64,000 bases of DNA from Akkermansia sp. (GCA_017546845.1 JAFYRS010000051.1:1-64000), one strand, 5' to 3'; positions 52,886 to 61,565 are shown, numbered from the stretch's first letter. Notes: a model not told the origin generated them from the sequence alone. Numbers and translations: made by a program.

Positions 52886-53701
52886 ATGCCATTCCACACA
52901 CAACTCATCATTACCATTCTGGCCGGGTCTCTCACGTTCTGCCTGGCTCTTGGTGCTGCTGGCGCGCTCATCCAACGCAGCAAACACTCATTACCGCCCG
53001 TACCCGTCTTTCCTGGGTCAGGTTTCCCCGGGGTATTTACCAAGTTCTACACAGCATTCTTCCTGATTACCTTCGGGATGTCTGCCATCGCGGAATGCAT
53101 GATGCCCGGTGAGCAGCAACTCAATGACGTGGCGCTGCCAGGCCTGCTTCTCAGCAGTGCATTGCAGGTTCTGCTTTACCTGCCACTCATCATCGTTTAT
53201 TTTGCACAGCCCTCGCAGCGGGGAGAGAAAACCACCCTGGCACGCAAAGCCCTGTGGTGCATTGCGGGGTTGGTGCTGCTGTTCATCCCTGCTGCTGTGC
53301 TGCAGGTTTCCGGGTTCAATGACTGGCTCATCCAGACCACGGGCTGCCCGGCTCAGCAGAATGTAGTGGAATACATGCAGCACAGCTCGCTGAGTGTTAA
53401 AATCACGCTCGCGTTCATGGCGGTCATCGTTGCCCCCATCACCGAGGAATGCTGCTTCCGCGGCTGCCTGTACAACATCCTGCGCCAGTATTCATCTCCG
53501 TTCCTGGCAGCACTGGCCTCAGGCATCCTCTTCGGGGCTATCCATACCTCACTTGCCCAGGTGGTGCAACTCACCATTTTTGGCATCATGCAGTGCTACG
53601 CATACGAAAAGGCACGTTCTCTCTGGCTGCCCATAGCGCTTCACATGCTGTTCAACGCCACCAGTGTCACCCTTCTCTTCTTATGCCCGATACCATATTA
53701 G
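52886..53701 (+). CDS. CPBP-family intramembrane metalloprotease
   Basis: A 271-residue membrane protein with about seven hydrophobic spans. The Abi/CPBP motifs are complete: APITEECCFRGCLYN (EExxxR), FGAIHTSLAQ (FxxxH) and HMLFNATS (HxxxN). Eukaryotic relatives (Rce1) cleave prenylated proteins; bacterial ones are linked to bacteriocin self-immunity or envelope proteolysis. The ATG at 52886 starts a signal-like first helix. It overlaps the thiL start by 19 nt and belongs to the tail of the GTPase operon. Confidence 0.88.
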   Translation: MPFHTQLIITILAGSLTFCLALGAAGALIQRSKHSLPPVPVFPGSGFPGVFTKFYTAFFLITFGMSAIAECMMPGEQQLNDVALPGLLLSSALQVLLYLPLIIVYFAQPSQRGEKTTLARKALWCIAGLVLLFIPAAVLQVSGFNDWLIQTTGCPAQQNVVEYMQHSSLSVKITLAFMAVIVAPITEECCFRGCLYNILRQYSSPFLAALASGILFGAIHTSLAQVVQLTIFGIMQCYAYEKARSLWLPIALHMLFNATSVTLLFLCPIPY

Positions 53702-54570
53702 CCGAACTTGGCGAAAACGCCATCCTCAAGCGTCTGCTGCGGCATCTTCCTGTCAATGATTCTCTCCTTACCGGACCGGGCGATGATTGTGCCGTCGTGG
53801 CGCGCGATGACCAATGGGATACCTTACTGAAAACGGATGTGGTGGTCGAAGGACTGCACTTCACTCCTGATACAGAGCCGGAACGCATCGGTCGCAAGGC
53901 TCTGGCCAGAGCCGTCTCTGACATTGCCGCCATGGGGGGGCTGCCGGAGCATGCGCTCATCACGGTGCTTTGCCACCGTTCCCGCCCGGTCCGCCTGCTC
54001 GAGGGCATTTACCGGGGAATGGGGGCTCTCGCCCGCCAATTCGGCATTTCCCTCGCTGGTGGAGAAACCTCTGGCCTGCCGTATGACGGGCTGGTCATCA
54101 ATGTTGCCCTCACCGGGCGCGTGGAGCGAGGACAGGCGGTTCTGCGCTCCGGTGGTAAACCTGGCGACCAGATTTTCGTTTCAGGCCTCCTGGGCGGCTC
54201 TTTCCCCACAGGGTGGCATCTGGACTTCGAACCGCGTGTGGAGCTCGCCAGAGGTCTCCTGAAGGCCGGAATCCGCCCTTCTGCGATGATGGACCTCTCC
54301 GATGGCCTCGGTTCGGACCTGCCACGCCTTGCGGCTGCGAGTAACTGCGGTTTTGAAATAGACGAATCCGCCCTTCCTTGCCGCCCCGGGTTCTCCGTGG
54401 AAGACGCTGTTTCACACGGAGAGGACTATGAACTGCTCCTCACCTTCCCTCCCGAACAGGCGCAAAAGCTTGCAAGTTCACCATTTGCAAATGACTTGCG
54501 ACACATCGGGAAATTGCTCCCCTTTCAAAGCTCAAACATCGTCTCCGGCTGGCAGCATTTTAGCGCATAA
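53683..54570 (+). CDS. thiL: Thiamine-monophosphate kinase
   Basis: Phosphorylates thiamine monophosphate to the active cofactor. The 295-residue protein has TGPGDDCAVV, LLKTDVVVEGLHF, GRKALARAVSDIAAMGG (metal-binding Asp), SLAGGETSG, MDLSDGLGSDL and HGEDYELLLTF, the AIR-synthase-like ThiL set. The ATG at 53683 starts MPDTILAELGENAIL, which fits the family; upstream reading frame overlaps the CPBP gene and is rejected. No other thiamin gene is near. An intrinsic terminator follows. Confidence 0.95.
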   Translation: MPDTILAELGENAILKRLLRHLPVNDSLLTGPGDDCAVVARDDQWDTLLKTDVVVEGLHFTPDTEPERIGRKALARAVSDIAAMGGLPEHALITVLCHRSRPVRLLEGIYRGMGALARQFGISLAGGETSGLPYDGLVINVALTGRVERGQAVLRSGGKPGDQIFVSGLLGGSFPTGWHLDFEPRVELARGLLKAGIRPSAMMDLSDGLGSDLPRLAAASNCGFEIDESALPCRPGFSVEDAVSHGEDYELLLTFPPEQAQKLASSPFANDLRHIGKLLPFQSSNIVSGWQHFSA

Positions 54571-54590
54571 CAGCCTTGTTTCTAACCCTT

Positions 54591-54618
54591 AAAGAGAGCC
54601 TTCAAAGCTCTCTTTTTT
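54591..54618 (+). terminator. Terminator ending the GTPase-thiL operon
   Basis: Arms AAAGAGAGC (54591-54599) and GCTCTCTTT (54607-54615) with a 7-nt loop, followed by TTT. Confidence 0.85.
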
Positions 54619-54947
54619 ATCGTTCCTAAAAGCAAATTAAATACTTCACTGTACTAAGTATTAGTTCATTGCACAATTTAGACACCTACGTTCTACGCGC
54701 ACCTTCATCCCCGCGTCACAGCTTTGCAAAAATATCAAGAAAACTTAACAAAGAGAATCCCCAGCTGTCAAAAAAATAAATTGCTGTGGAACGCTCATGG
54801 AACACCGCTTTCGGGACGGAATGATGAACCGGGGCGCAAAAAAATCTTTTTCTGAAGGGCGAGTAGTGGCATATTGCACCCCGCACCTCCCGAGCGAGAG
54901 GAACGCAGCAAGAATCAGACCTACGAAACAAGACGGAACGTAAAACG
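54619..54947. other. Non-coding region upstream of dnaA
   Basis: About 330 bp with no convincing gene. The left half is AT-rich, with a 7-bp inverted repeat AATACTT / AAGTATT (54640-54646 and 54656-54662). The right half contains runs of A and G-rich purine stretches. I see no TTATCCACA-type DnaA boxes and no clear sigma-70 promoter, so there is no evidence for an origin here. The dnaA promoter must lie within it. Confidence 0.5.
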
Positions 54948-56357
54948 ATGGAAAAGGGAAAAAAGGAGAGTGAAGCCCTCTGGGAGCAGATTATGGAGAA
55001 TCTGCGCACCCATGGGCAGGCGGACGGGTATGCCATCGATTTCATCTCCGGGCTTCGCCTGGTGGAAGACACCGGCACCAGACTTATTATCGAGTATCCC
55101 GAGGGGCTCATGCTTGCATGGCTTGAGCTCAATTACAGCGAATATATAGAAACAGCTGCCTGCAACGTGCTGCAGGCAACGCGCGAGTTGGAATTTGTAG
55201 AGGCCGGCAGCCAGAAGATTCAGACAGAGGAAATTACGCTCCCCTGCCCTGCCCCGTCAGCCAAGGTTGCAAGTGCCGCAGCAGCACCGCGCCGCGCCAC
55301 CCGCAGCCCCCGCGTCACCAAGCTGCAGAGCAATCTGAATGAGGATTATACTTTTGAGAACTACGTGGTCGGCTCCAGCAACCACTTTGCCTTTGCCGCG
55401 GCTCAGGCACTGGTGAACTCCGACGAACGCGTCTTCAACCCGCTGTTTATCTACGGCAACTCGGGCATGGGCAAGACCCACCTGCTGCATGCCATTGGCA
55501 ATGCGCTGCGCGCCCGCCGTGAGAATGTGCAGGTGCTCTATGTCACCAGCGAGCAGTTCACCAATGCGTATATCGAAGCCATCCGCAAGCGCGGCGATGC
55601 GCTTGAGGTATTCCGCAGGAAATACCGCAAGGTAGACGTTCTGCTCATCGATGATGTGCAGTTCATGGCCCGGGCAGACAGGACACAGGAGGAGTTCTTC
55701 CACACCTTCAATGCGCTTTTTGAGTCCGGCAAGCAGATCGTACTCTCCGCAGACTGCCCCGCCAGCCAGATTACCAACATGGATGACCGCCTCAAGACCC
55801 GCTTCTCCCAGGGCATGACGGTAGAGCTTACCGCTCCCTGCTATGAGATGCGCATGGCCATCCTCCGCCAGAAGATGCTCAAGTGGAAGCAGAACCTCCT
55901 CAGCGATGAAGTGGTGCAGTTCCTGGCCCGCAACATCACCCAGTCTGTGCGCGCACTCGAAGGCGCACTCATCCGCACCAGCACCATTGCTTCCTTCAGC
56001 AACGCCTGCCCCAGCATCGCGTTCCTGCGCGAGAACTTGGCAGACCTCATGAACAAGCGTTCTGCCTCCGGCGGCATCTCCATTGCAGACATCCAGCAGC
56101 GCGTGGCCAGCGAATTCGGCCTGCGAGTGGAAGACATCAATGGCCGCCGCCGTACAGCAGCCATTGCCCACCCCCGCCAGCTGGCCATGTTCCTGGCCCG
56201 CCAGCACACCGGCTGCTCACTGCAGGACATCGGCGAAGCTTTCGGCGGCCGCGACCACGGCACGGTGCTGCATGCCATGCGCACCATCGAGGAAAAGCTC
56301 CGCGTTGATTCCAGCCTGCGCGAGGTTATCACGCGTGTCACGGAAGCCCTGGCTTAA
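54948..56357 (+). CDS. dnaA: Chromosomal replication initiator protein DnaA
   Basis: Opens the replication origin. The 469-residue product has domain I (~1-85), a variable Ala/Arg linker (SAKVASAAAAPRRATRS, ~105-120), and the AAA+ domain from FENYVVGSSNHFA. That domain has Walker A GNSGMGKTHLLHAIG, Walker B LLIDDVQFMA and sensor DRLKTRFSQG. Domain IV follows, with the DNA-binding signature FGGRDHGTVLHAMRTIEEK near the C-terminus. Unlike many genomes, dnaN, recF and gyrB are not adjacent; thiL precedes and an Rrf2 gene follows. Confidence 0.97.
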   Translation: MEKGKKESEALWEQIMENLRTHGQADGYAIDFISGLRLVEDTGTRLIIEYPEGLMLAWLELNYSEYIETAACNVLQATRELEFVEAGSQKIQTEEITLPCPAPSAKVASAAAAPRRATRSPRVTKLQSNLNEDYTFENYVVGSSNHFAFAAAQALVNSDERVFNPLFIYGNSGMGKTHLLHAIGNALRARRENVQVLYVTSEQFTNAYIEAIRKRGDALEVFRRKYRKVDVLLIDDVQFMARADRTQEEFFHTFNALFESGKQIVLSADCPASQITNMDDRLKTRFSQGMTVELTAPCYEMRMAILRQKMLKWKQNLLSDEVVQFLARNITQSVRALEGALIRTSTIASFSNACPSIAFLRENLADLMNKRSASGGISIADIQQRVASEFGLRVEDINGRRRTAAIAHPRQLAMFLARQHTGCSLQDIGEAFGGRDHGTVLHAMRTIEEKLRVDSSLREVITRVTEALA

Positions 56358-56390
56358 CCGCCACCGCTTACCGTCCTGAATCAGTTTCGG

Positions 56391-56417
56391 GGCGCCCGGC
56401 TACCGGGCGCGCTTCTT
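56391..56417 (+). terminator. Terminator after dnaA
   Basis: Stem GCGCCCGG (56392-56399) / CCGGGCGC (56403-56410) with a 3-nt loop, followed by GCTTCTT. Confidence 0.75.
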
Positions 56418-56456
56418 AATGCCTGGTTTTTCCTATCGGAAAAGTATCTTTTATCC

Positions 56457-56485
56457 TTGACGCGTTATGCATGTTAATATAATAT
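56457..56485 (+). promoter_or_regulatory. rrf2-GH110 promoter
   Basis: -35 TTGACG (56457-56462). Overlapping -10 candidates are TATAAT (56478-56483, 15-bp spacer) and TAATAT (56480-56485, 17-bp spacer). Transcription would start about 6-8 nt before the ATG at 56498. Confidence 0.65.
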
Positions 56486-56497
56486 ATAGACACGCCT

Positions 56498-56920
56498 ATG
56501 ATGAGAATATCCACCAAGGGCCGCTATGCCCTGCGAATCATGTTAGACCTGGCACAGAATGACGACCTGGGCCCCGTGGCTTTGCGTGAAATTTCCGAGC
56601 GCCAGAACATCACCCCTAAGTACATGGAAAGCATCATGTCCATGCTGCTGCGTGATAAACTGGTGCAAAGCCTGCGCGGCAAAGCCGGCGGCTACCAGCT
56701 CACCCGCAAGCCGGAGGAATACCCCATTTATGAAATTCTCAGCTGTGCAGAAGGCGGTCTTGCCCCGGTGCACTGTCTGGCCATGGAGGAAAACGAATGT
56801 CCCATCCGTAGGACCTGCCTGACCATCCCGGTCTGGGAGGGTCTGCACCAGGTCATTAAGGATTATCTGAGCGGAATCACCCTCAAAGCCCTCATAGAAC
56901 AAGGAGCTAACTGTGTATAA
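56498..56920 (+). CDS. Rrf2-family regulator with three cluster-binding cysteines
   Basis: A 140-residue winged-helix regulator. It begins MMRISTKGRYALRIMLDLAQ, the Rrf2/IscR signature, with ISERQNITPKYMESIM as the recognition region and LRGKAGGYQL in the wing. Cys93, Cys101 and Cys107 (C-x7-C-x5-C; IscR has C-x5-C-x5-C) could ligate an Fe-S cluster and make it a redox, NO or iron sensor. It does not sit by isc/suf genes. It overlaps the glycosidase gene by 8 nt, and the promoter serves both, so autoregulation would set the glycosidase level. Confidence 0.9.
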   Translation: MMRISTKGRYALRIMLDLAQNDDLGPVALREISERQNITPKYMESIMSMLLRDKLVQSLRGKAGGYQLTRKPEEYPIYEILSCAEGGLAPVHCLAMEENECPIRRTCLTIPVWEGLHQVIKDYLSGITLKALIEQGANCV

Positions 56921-58649
56921 GAACCATACCTTCCATCCCCTCATGTCAGCCGCCATTATATCGACAATGGCGGTTCCTGCTGCTATGGCCATTGAACTCA
57001 ATGCGGCAGATTACGGTGTCTGCCCTGGCGGGAAAGACTGCGGCGCCGCCATGCTCAGCCTGCTTGATGCAGCCCGCGAGAAAAACGCCAGCGCCATCAA
57101 TCTGGAACCGGGGGAATACCACTTCCACCAGGCCAGTGCGCGCGACATGCAGTTATATATATCTAACCACGACCAGCAGCCGAAGCACGCCGTAGCCCTG
57201 CCACTCACCGGCATGCAATCATTGGAAATCAACGGCAACGGAGCCCGTTTCATCTTTCACGGACTCATGCTGCCCATCGTCATCCAGGACAGCTGCGATG
57301 TCACCATCAACAACCTGAGCATTGACTACGCCGAACCGTTCTCCTCAGAAGGCCGCATCGTTGATATCACCAATGGCAAGACAACACTGGAAATGAGCCC
57401 GGCCAGCCGCTACACCGTCGAGAACGGCAAATTCCTGCTCACCAACAACGGGCGCAAGGACGCACTGCATTGCGTCCTCGCCTTTGAAGCCGACGGCCGC
57501 ATGGTACCCACCGGCAAATCCGGCGACATGGCCTGGTACGCCGCCGCAGAGCAACTGCCTGGCAACCGAGTCCTCTTTGCCGAGGATGCCACCCACAAGG
57601 GGCTTTCGGTGGGGCAGACGCTCGTCATGCGCACCTACTACCGCCCGCATCCCGGCATGCTGCTCTACAGGGCGAAGCGTACCACGCTGAACAACGTTGT
57701 CTTCCATGACAGCCAGGGAATGGCCCTCATTGCCCAGCGCAGCGAGGACATCACCATCCGGGGCGGCGGCTGCATCCGCGCCCGTGGGCGCATGCACACC
57801 ACCGCGGCAGATGCCACCCACTTCTCCAACTGCCGCGGCTACATCAGCGTGCAGGGTGCCACCTACGAAGCCATGATGGACGATGCCATCAACGTACATG
57901 CCACCTGTCTCGGCATTCAGAAGGTGGAATCTCCGCGCACGTTCATCGCCCGCTACATGCACGGGCAGGCCTACGGCTTCGAAGTCATGGAACCCGGTGA
58001 GCAGCTCCAGTTCATCCACGGCCCCACGCTGGAACTCAATCCCCAGCTCCGCCAGGTGGCAAGCGTTGAAGTCATCGACCCCCGCCATGTGCGCGTGACA
58101 CTCACCGAGGATGTTCCGACCGGCATCGGCGCGGGAGATGCCATCGAGAACGCCGACTGGCATCCCAGTGTTGATTTCAGCGGAAACACCATTCGCCACA
58201 ACCGCGCCCGCGGCGCGCTCTTTACCACGCCCAGACCCGTGCGCGTCATCGGCAATCACTTCGACCACACCCACGGCTCTGCTATTCTGCTGGCAGGTGA
58301 TGCCCAGGGCTGGTATGAAAGCGGAGCCTGCCAGGATGTGCTTATCCAGGGCAACGTGTTCCGCCACGGTCTCACCGGTCTCTACCAGTTCACCGATGCT
58401 CTCATCGCCATCTGCCCCGAAGTGCGCCAGCCGGAAAAACAAGTGCAGAAATACCACCGCAACGTCCGCATCACCGGCAACCACTTCATCACCCACCGGG
58501 TTCCCCTGCTCTCCGCCATTTCGGCTGAGGATGTGGATTTCTCCGGTAACAAGATAGAGTACCACGACATCTACCCGGCTCAGTCCGGCGGACGCCCCTG
58601 GCTGCTCAAGCAGGCCTGCGGTGAAATGAAGCTGCAGACCACCGAATAA
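56913..58649 (+). CDS. Secreted alpha-1,3-galactosidase, GH110 family
   Basis: A 578-residue secreted glycosidase expected to remove alpha-1,3-linked galactose (blood-group B or linear B glycans of mucins). The signal peptide is MSAAIISTMAVPAAMA, within residues 11-26. The right-handed beta-helix body shows GH110-like motifs: MQSLEINGNGARFIFHG, INNLSIDYAEPF, MMDDAINVHATCLGI, MHGQAYGFEVMEPGEQLQFI and IRHNRARGALF. The GTG at 56913 is preferred to the ATG at 56943 because AAGGAG stands about 6 nt upstream; it is one of the few clear Shine-Dalgarno sites here. It overlaps the Rrf2 stop by 8 nt. Akkermansia muciniphila is known to encode GH110 enzymes. Confidence 0.82.
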   Translation: MYKNHTFHPLMSAAIISTMAVPAAMAIELNAADYGVCPGGKDCGAAMLSLLDAAREKNASAINLEPGEYHFHQASARDMQLYISNHDQQPKHAVALPLTGMQSLEINGNGARFIFHGLMLPIVIQDSCDVTINNLSIDYAEPFSSEGRIVDITNGKTTLEMSPASRYTVENGKFLLTNNGRKDALHCVLAFEADGRMVPTGKSGDMAWYAAAEQLPGNRVLFAEDATHKGLSVGQTLVMRTYYRPHPGMLLYRAKRTTLNNVVFHDSQGMALIAQRSEDITIRGGGCIRARGRMHTTAADATHFSNCRGYISVQGATYEAMMDDAINVHATCLGIQKVESPRTFIARYMHGQAYGFEVMEPGEQLQFIHGPTLELNPQLRQVASVEVIDPRHVRVTLTEDVPTGIGAGDAIENADWHPSVDFSGNTIRHNRARGALFTTPRPVRVIGNHFDHTHGSAILLAGDAQGWYESGACQDVLIQGNVFRHGLTGLYQFTDALIAICPEVRQPEKQVQKYHRNVRITGNHFITHRVPLLSAISAEDVDFSGNKIEYHDIYPAQSGGRPWLLKQACGEMKLQTTE

Positions 58650-58663
58650 GCCTCCAGCTACCT

Positions 58664-58706
58664 GCTGGCAGTCTGCCCCTGTACCAAATAGGGGCAAACT
58701 GTCAGC
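58664..58706 (+). terminator. Hairpin after the GH110 gene
   Basis: Inner arms TGCCCCT (58674-58680) / AGGGGCA (58690-58696) extend through CAGT/ACTG and GCTG/CAGC with two mismatches. No T-run follows, so termination is less certain. Confidence 0.5.
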
Positions 58707-58723
58707 AAGCCGTTGGTTTAGGC

Positions 58724-58752
58724 TTGAAAAAACGCCTGATTAGGTGTATAAG
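58724..58752 (+). promoter_or_regulatory. gltX promoter, leaderless geometry
   Basis: -35 TTGAAA (58724-58729), 17-bp spacer, -10 TATAAG (58747-58752). The A of the gltX ATG (58759) is 7 nt downstream of the -10. Confidence 0.6.
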
Positions 58753-58758
58753 GCGCGC

Positions 58759-60114
58759 ATGTCAACGCACGTACGCACACGCTTTGCTCCATCGCCCACC
58801 GGATACCTGCACATCGGTGGTGCCCGTACCGCTCTGTTCAACTACCTTTTCACCCGCAAGATGGGTGGCACTTTCGTGCTGCGCATTGAAGACACCGACC
58901 AGGAACGCCATGTGGAAGATGCCATGAAGGCCATCTTCACCGGCATGAGCTGGCTGGGGCTCGACTGGGATGAAGGAGAAGGCAAGGGCGGCGCATTTGC
59001 CCCCTACTTCCAGAGCCAGCGCAAGGACATCTACGACCGCTACTTCCAGAAGCTCGTGGACATGGGCCGCGTGTACGAATGCCCTGCCCCCAACAAGCGC
59101 GACAAGAACGGCGATGAAATCCCCGGCACCAGCGAGGGCACGGTGTGGCGTTTCCGCTTCAAGCGCGAGGGCGTGATGACCCTGCACGATATGGTGTGCG
59201 GCGATATCTCCGTGGACTATAACAACGTGGATATCAACCCGGACATGGTGGTCAAGCGCACCGACGGCTCCTACATCTTCCACCTGGTGAACGTGGTGGA
59301 TGATATCGAGATGAAGATTACCCATGTCATCCGCGGCGAAGACCACATCATGAATACCTTCAAGCACCTGCAGCTCTTTGACGCCTTCGGCGTAGAGCCA
59401 CCCGTGTATGCCCACATCCCGCTGATTCAGAACCCGGACGGCTCCAAGATGAGCAAGCGCGACGTAGGCGCCCAGCTGGGCAACTACCCGGAGGAAGGCT
59501 TCCTGCCGGATGCCGTGGTGAACTTCATCGCCCTGCTCGGCTGGAGTCCCAAGTGCGATACCGAGGTATTCTCCAAGGACGAGCTCATCAACCTCTTCTC
59601 CCTGGAGAACGTGAACCGCGCCGCCGCCAAGTTCGACATCACCAAGTGCAAGTGGATGAACCAGCAGCACATCATGCGCCTGGAACCGAAGAAATTCGTG
59701 GAGCTTGCCCTCCCGTTCTGCACCAAGGCGGGTCTGGAGGATACCCCCCAGCTGCGCGAGGTGCTTCCCTCTGTGCAGACCAAGGTGCAGCTGCTCAGCG
59801 AAACACCCGCCTGGGTCAAGTGGGTGCAGGTGCTCGAGTACGAGGAGGAATCCATGGCCAAGCTGCAGGAGAACGCCCGCGAGATGCTCGATCTCTTTGT
59901 GGCAGAAGCCAGCCAGCTGCCTGAGTGGAGCGGCGAGGCCGCGTTCCAGATTGTGAAGCCGCTGACCAAGGCCAACGGAGTGAAGGTGGGTGCCATGATG
60001 TTCCCGCTGCGCATGGCCCTCACCGGCTGCCACGCAGGACCCGGCATCGATGTGGTCATGCAGACCCTCGGCCGCGAAGAAGTGCTGCGCCGCATCTCCA
60101 TCTTCCCCTGCTGA
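58759..60114 (+). CDS. gltX: Glutamyl-tRNA synthetase
   Basis: Charges tRNA-Glu. The 451-residue class I enzyme has RFAPSPTGYLHIGGARTALFNYL (HIGH-type motif HIGG), LRIEDTDQERHVEDA, GEDHIMNTFKHLQLF and GSKMSKRDVGAQLGNYPE (KMSKR). The anticodon-binding helical part ends QTLGREEVLRRI. Its promoter predicts transcription from the ATG itself. The upstream in-frame reading from 58744 would start inside the -10 and is rejected. queA follows after 17 nt. Confidence 0.97.
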   Translation: MSTHVRTRFAPSPTGYLHIGGARTALFNYLFTRKMGGTFVLRIEDTDQERHVEDAMKAIFTGMSWLGLDWDEGEGKGGAFAPYFQSQRKDIYDRYFQKLVDMGRVYECPAPNKRDKNGDEIPGTSEGTVWRFRFKREGVMTLHDMVCGDISVDYNNVDINPDMVVKRTDGSYIFHLVNVVDDIEMKITHVIRGEDHIMNTFKHLQLFDAFGVEPPVYAHIPLIQNPDGSKMSKRDVGAQLGNYPEEGFLPDAVVNFIALLGWSPKCDTEVFSKDELINLFSLENVNRAAAKFDITKCKWMNQQHIMRLEPKKFVELALPFCTKAGLEDTPQLREVLPSVQTKVQLLSETPAWVKWVQVLEYEEESMAKLQENAREMLDLFVAEASQLPEWSGEAAFQIVKPLTKANGVKVGAMMFPLRMALTGCHAGPGIDVVMQTLGREEVLRRISIFPC

Positions 60115-60131
60115 TTCCTTTCAGTCCGCCC

Positions 60132-61109
60132 ATGCGCACCATCGATTTCGATTACCACCTGCCTGAAGAGCTGATTGCCGACCGCCCGCTGGCGGATCGC
60201 GCCGCCAGCCGCATGCTGGTCGTGCACCGCGACACCGGGCTTATCGAGCACCGTTCCTTCCATGATATTCTGGAATACGTGCAGCCCGGTGACCACTTTG
60301 TGCTCAACAACACGAAGGTAGTGCCCGCACGCTATTTCAGCAATGATGGTGGAATCGAACTCGTGCGCGCCGGACTGGCGCAGGAGCTGGTGTGGAAATG
60401 TCTGGTGCGCCCCGGTAAGAAGATGAAAGTGGGCCGCACTGTGCAGGTGGGCGATGCCACCGGCACGGTCGAAAGCATTGATGACGAAGGCTACCGCTAC
60501 ATCCGCTGGGATAAATTCGTGGACCCGGAGGTATATGGCCGTCTCGCTCTGCCGCACTACATGAACCGCGAAAGCGAACCGGCAGACAAGGAACGCTACC
60601 AGACCATCTACGCAGAACATGAAGGCGCCATTGCCGCCCCCACCGCCGGGCTGCACTTCACCCCGGAAATCCTCGGCGCGCTGCCGCACAGCTTTGTGAC
60701 CCTGCATGTGGGCGTGGGAACCTTCCGCCCGGTCAAAGTGGAAAACGTGGCAGACCACCACATGCACCGGGAAAGTTTCGTGATGCCGCAGGACACGGCA
60801 GATGCCATTGCCGCGGCAAAGCGCGTGGTAGCCGTGGGCACCACCAGTGTGCGCGTGCTGGAAACCCTGGCCACGCGCCACGGCTCCCCCCTGCCCGCCA
60901 CCTGCGGTGATACCGATATCTTCATCTACCCCGGCTATGAATTCAAGACCGTGGGCGCCCTGCTCACCAACTTCCACCTGCCGCAAAGCACGCTCATCAT
61001 GCTCGTATGCGCCTTTGCAGGCAAGGAGCTCATCATGGAAGCCTACCGCCAGGCGGTGGAACAGCGTTACCGATTCTTCTCCTACGGTGATTGCATGCTG
61101 ATTGTGTAA
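60132..61109 (+). CDS. queA: S-adenosylmethionine:tRNA ribosyltransferase-isomerase
   Basis: Adds the cyclopentyl ring of queuosine precursor to tRNA. The 325-residue product starts FDYHLPEELIADRPLADR and has VLNNTKVVPARYF, IAAPTAGLHFTPEIL, TLHVGVGTFRPVKVENV, HMHRESF and LLTNFHLPQSTLIMLVCAFAG, the complete QueA pattern. The ATG at 60132 fits the family start. It lies between gltX and a DUF805 gene whose ATG directly follows its stop. Confidence 0.96.
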   Translation: MRTIDFDYHLPEELIADRPLADRAASRMLVVHRDTGLIEHRSFHDILEYVQPGDHFVLNNTKVVPARYFSNDGGIELVRAGLAQELVWKCLVRPGKKMKVGRTVQVGDATGTVESIDDEGYRYIRWDKFVDPEVYGRLALPHYMNRESEPADKERYQTIYAEHEGAIAAPTAGLHFTPEILGALPHSFVTLHVGVGTFRPVKVENVADHHMHRESFVMPQDTADAIAAAKRVVAVGTTSVRVLETLATRHGSPLPATCGDTDIFIYPGYEFKTVGALLTNFHLPQSTLIMLVCAFAGKELIMEAYRQAVEQRYRFFSYGDCMLIV

Positions 61110-61475
61110 ATGAACCACCCCCTTGCCAGACTCTACAATTTCCGTGGCCGCCTTAGCCGCCGCGATTTTCTTGTTTACTGGCTCTGGGTTTACCTACTGC
61201 CCAAATTCTGGCCTTTTCTGGCCACAATTGCGAATTTGCTCTTTCTCGGCAAAGAAAGCCTGCCGGTCGAAATAGCAGGTGGCGTAGCGCTCGGCGTATC
61301 CGTCCAGTTGCTGCTTGTTTCCTTTTTCCTGGGGGCAGTCTGGCGGCGCTTGAATGACATCGGCTTTGCCCTCTGGCCGAAACTGCTCATCTGCGCGCTC
61401 ATGTTCCTGCTGCCGCCCTTCGGGTGGATGCTCCAGCTCACCCTGCTGCTGCTTCCCTCCCGCCGCCAGAATTAA
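61110..61475 (+). CDS. DUF805-family membrane protein
   Basis: A 121-residue membrane protein. YNFRGRLSRRDFLVYWL at the N-terminus and WRRLNDIGFALWPKLL later match the DUF805 pattern (FxGRxSRxxFW and RLxDxGxSGW). Four hydrophobic spans are visible. The function of DUF805 proteins is not established. It starts directly at the queA stop. A stable hairpin TCCGCTCC-TGC-GGAGCGGA (61526-61544) lies in the gap before the convergent nadK. Confidence 0.75.
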   Translation: MNHPLARLYNFRGRLSRRDFLVYWLWVYLLPKFWPFLATIANLLFLGKESLPVEIAGGVALGVSVQLLLVSFFLGAVWRRLNDIGFALWPKLLICALMFLLPPFGWMLQLTLLLLPSRRQN

Positions 61476-61565
61476 CGGTCGGCTTTCCTTATATACCACA
61501 GACGCGCGCAGGTTCCCCAATGGACTCCGCTCCTGCGGAGCGGACGGGATTAAGCGTTCCACCCA

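Noticed and set aside
54619-54947. Replication origin upstream of dnaA
   Set aside because: No DnaA boxes close to TTATCCACA, no clustered repeats, and dnaN/gyrB are absent; only AT-rich sequence is seen.
59484-61118. 544-codon reverse frame opposite gltX and queA
   Set aside because: Antisense of two well-defined genes. Such long shadows recur throughout the window (e.g. 26878-29013, 57345-58697) because of codon bias.
61526-61544. REP-type mobile palindrome between DUF805 and nadK
   Set aside because: Only one copy (TCCGCTCC-TGC-GGAGCGGA) was seen in the window; it is as likely a terminator stem.
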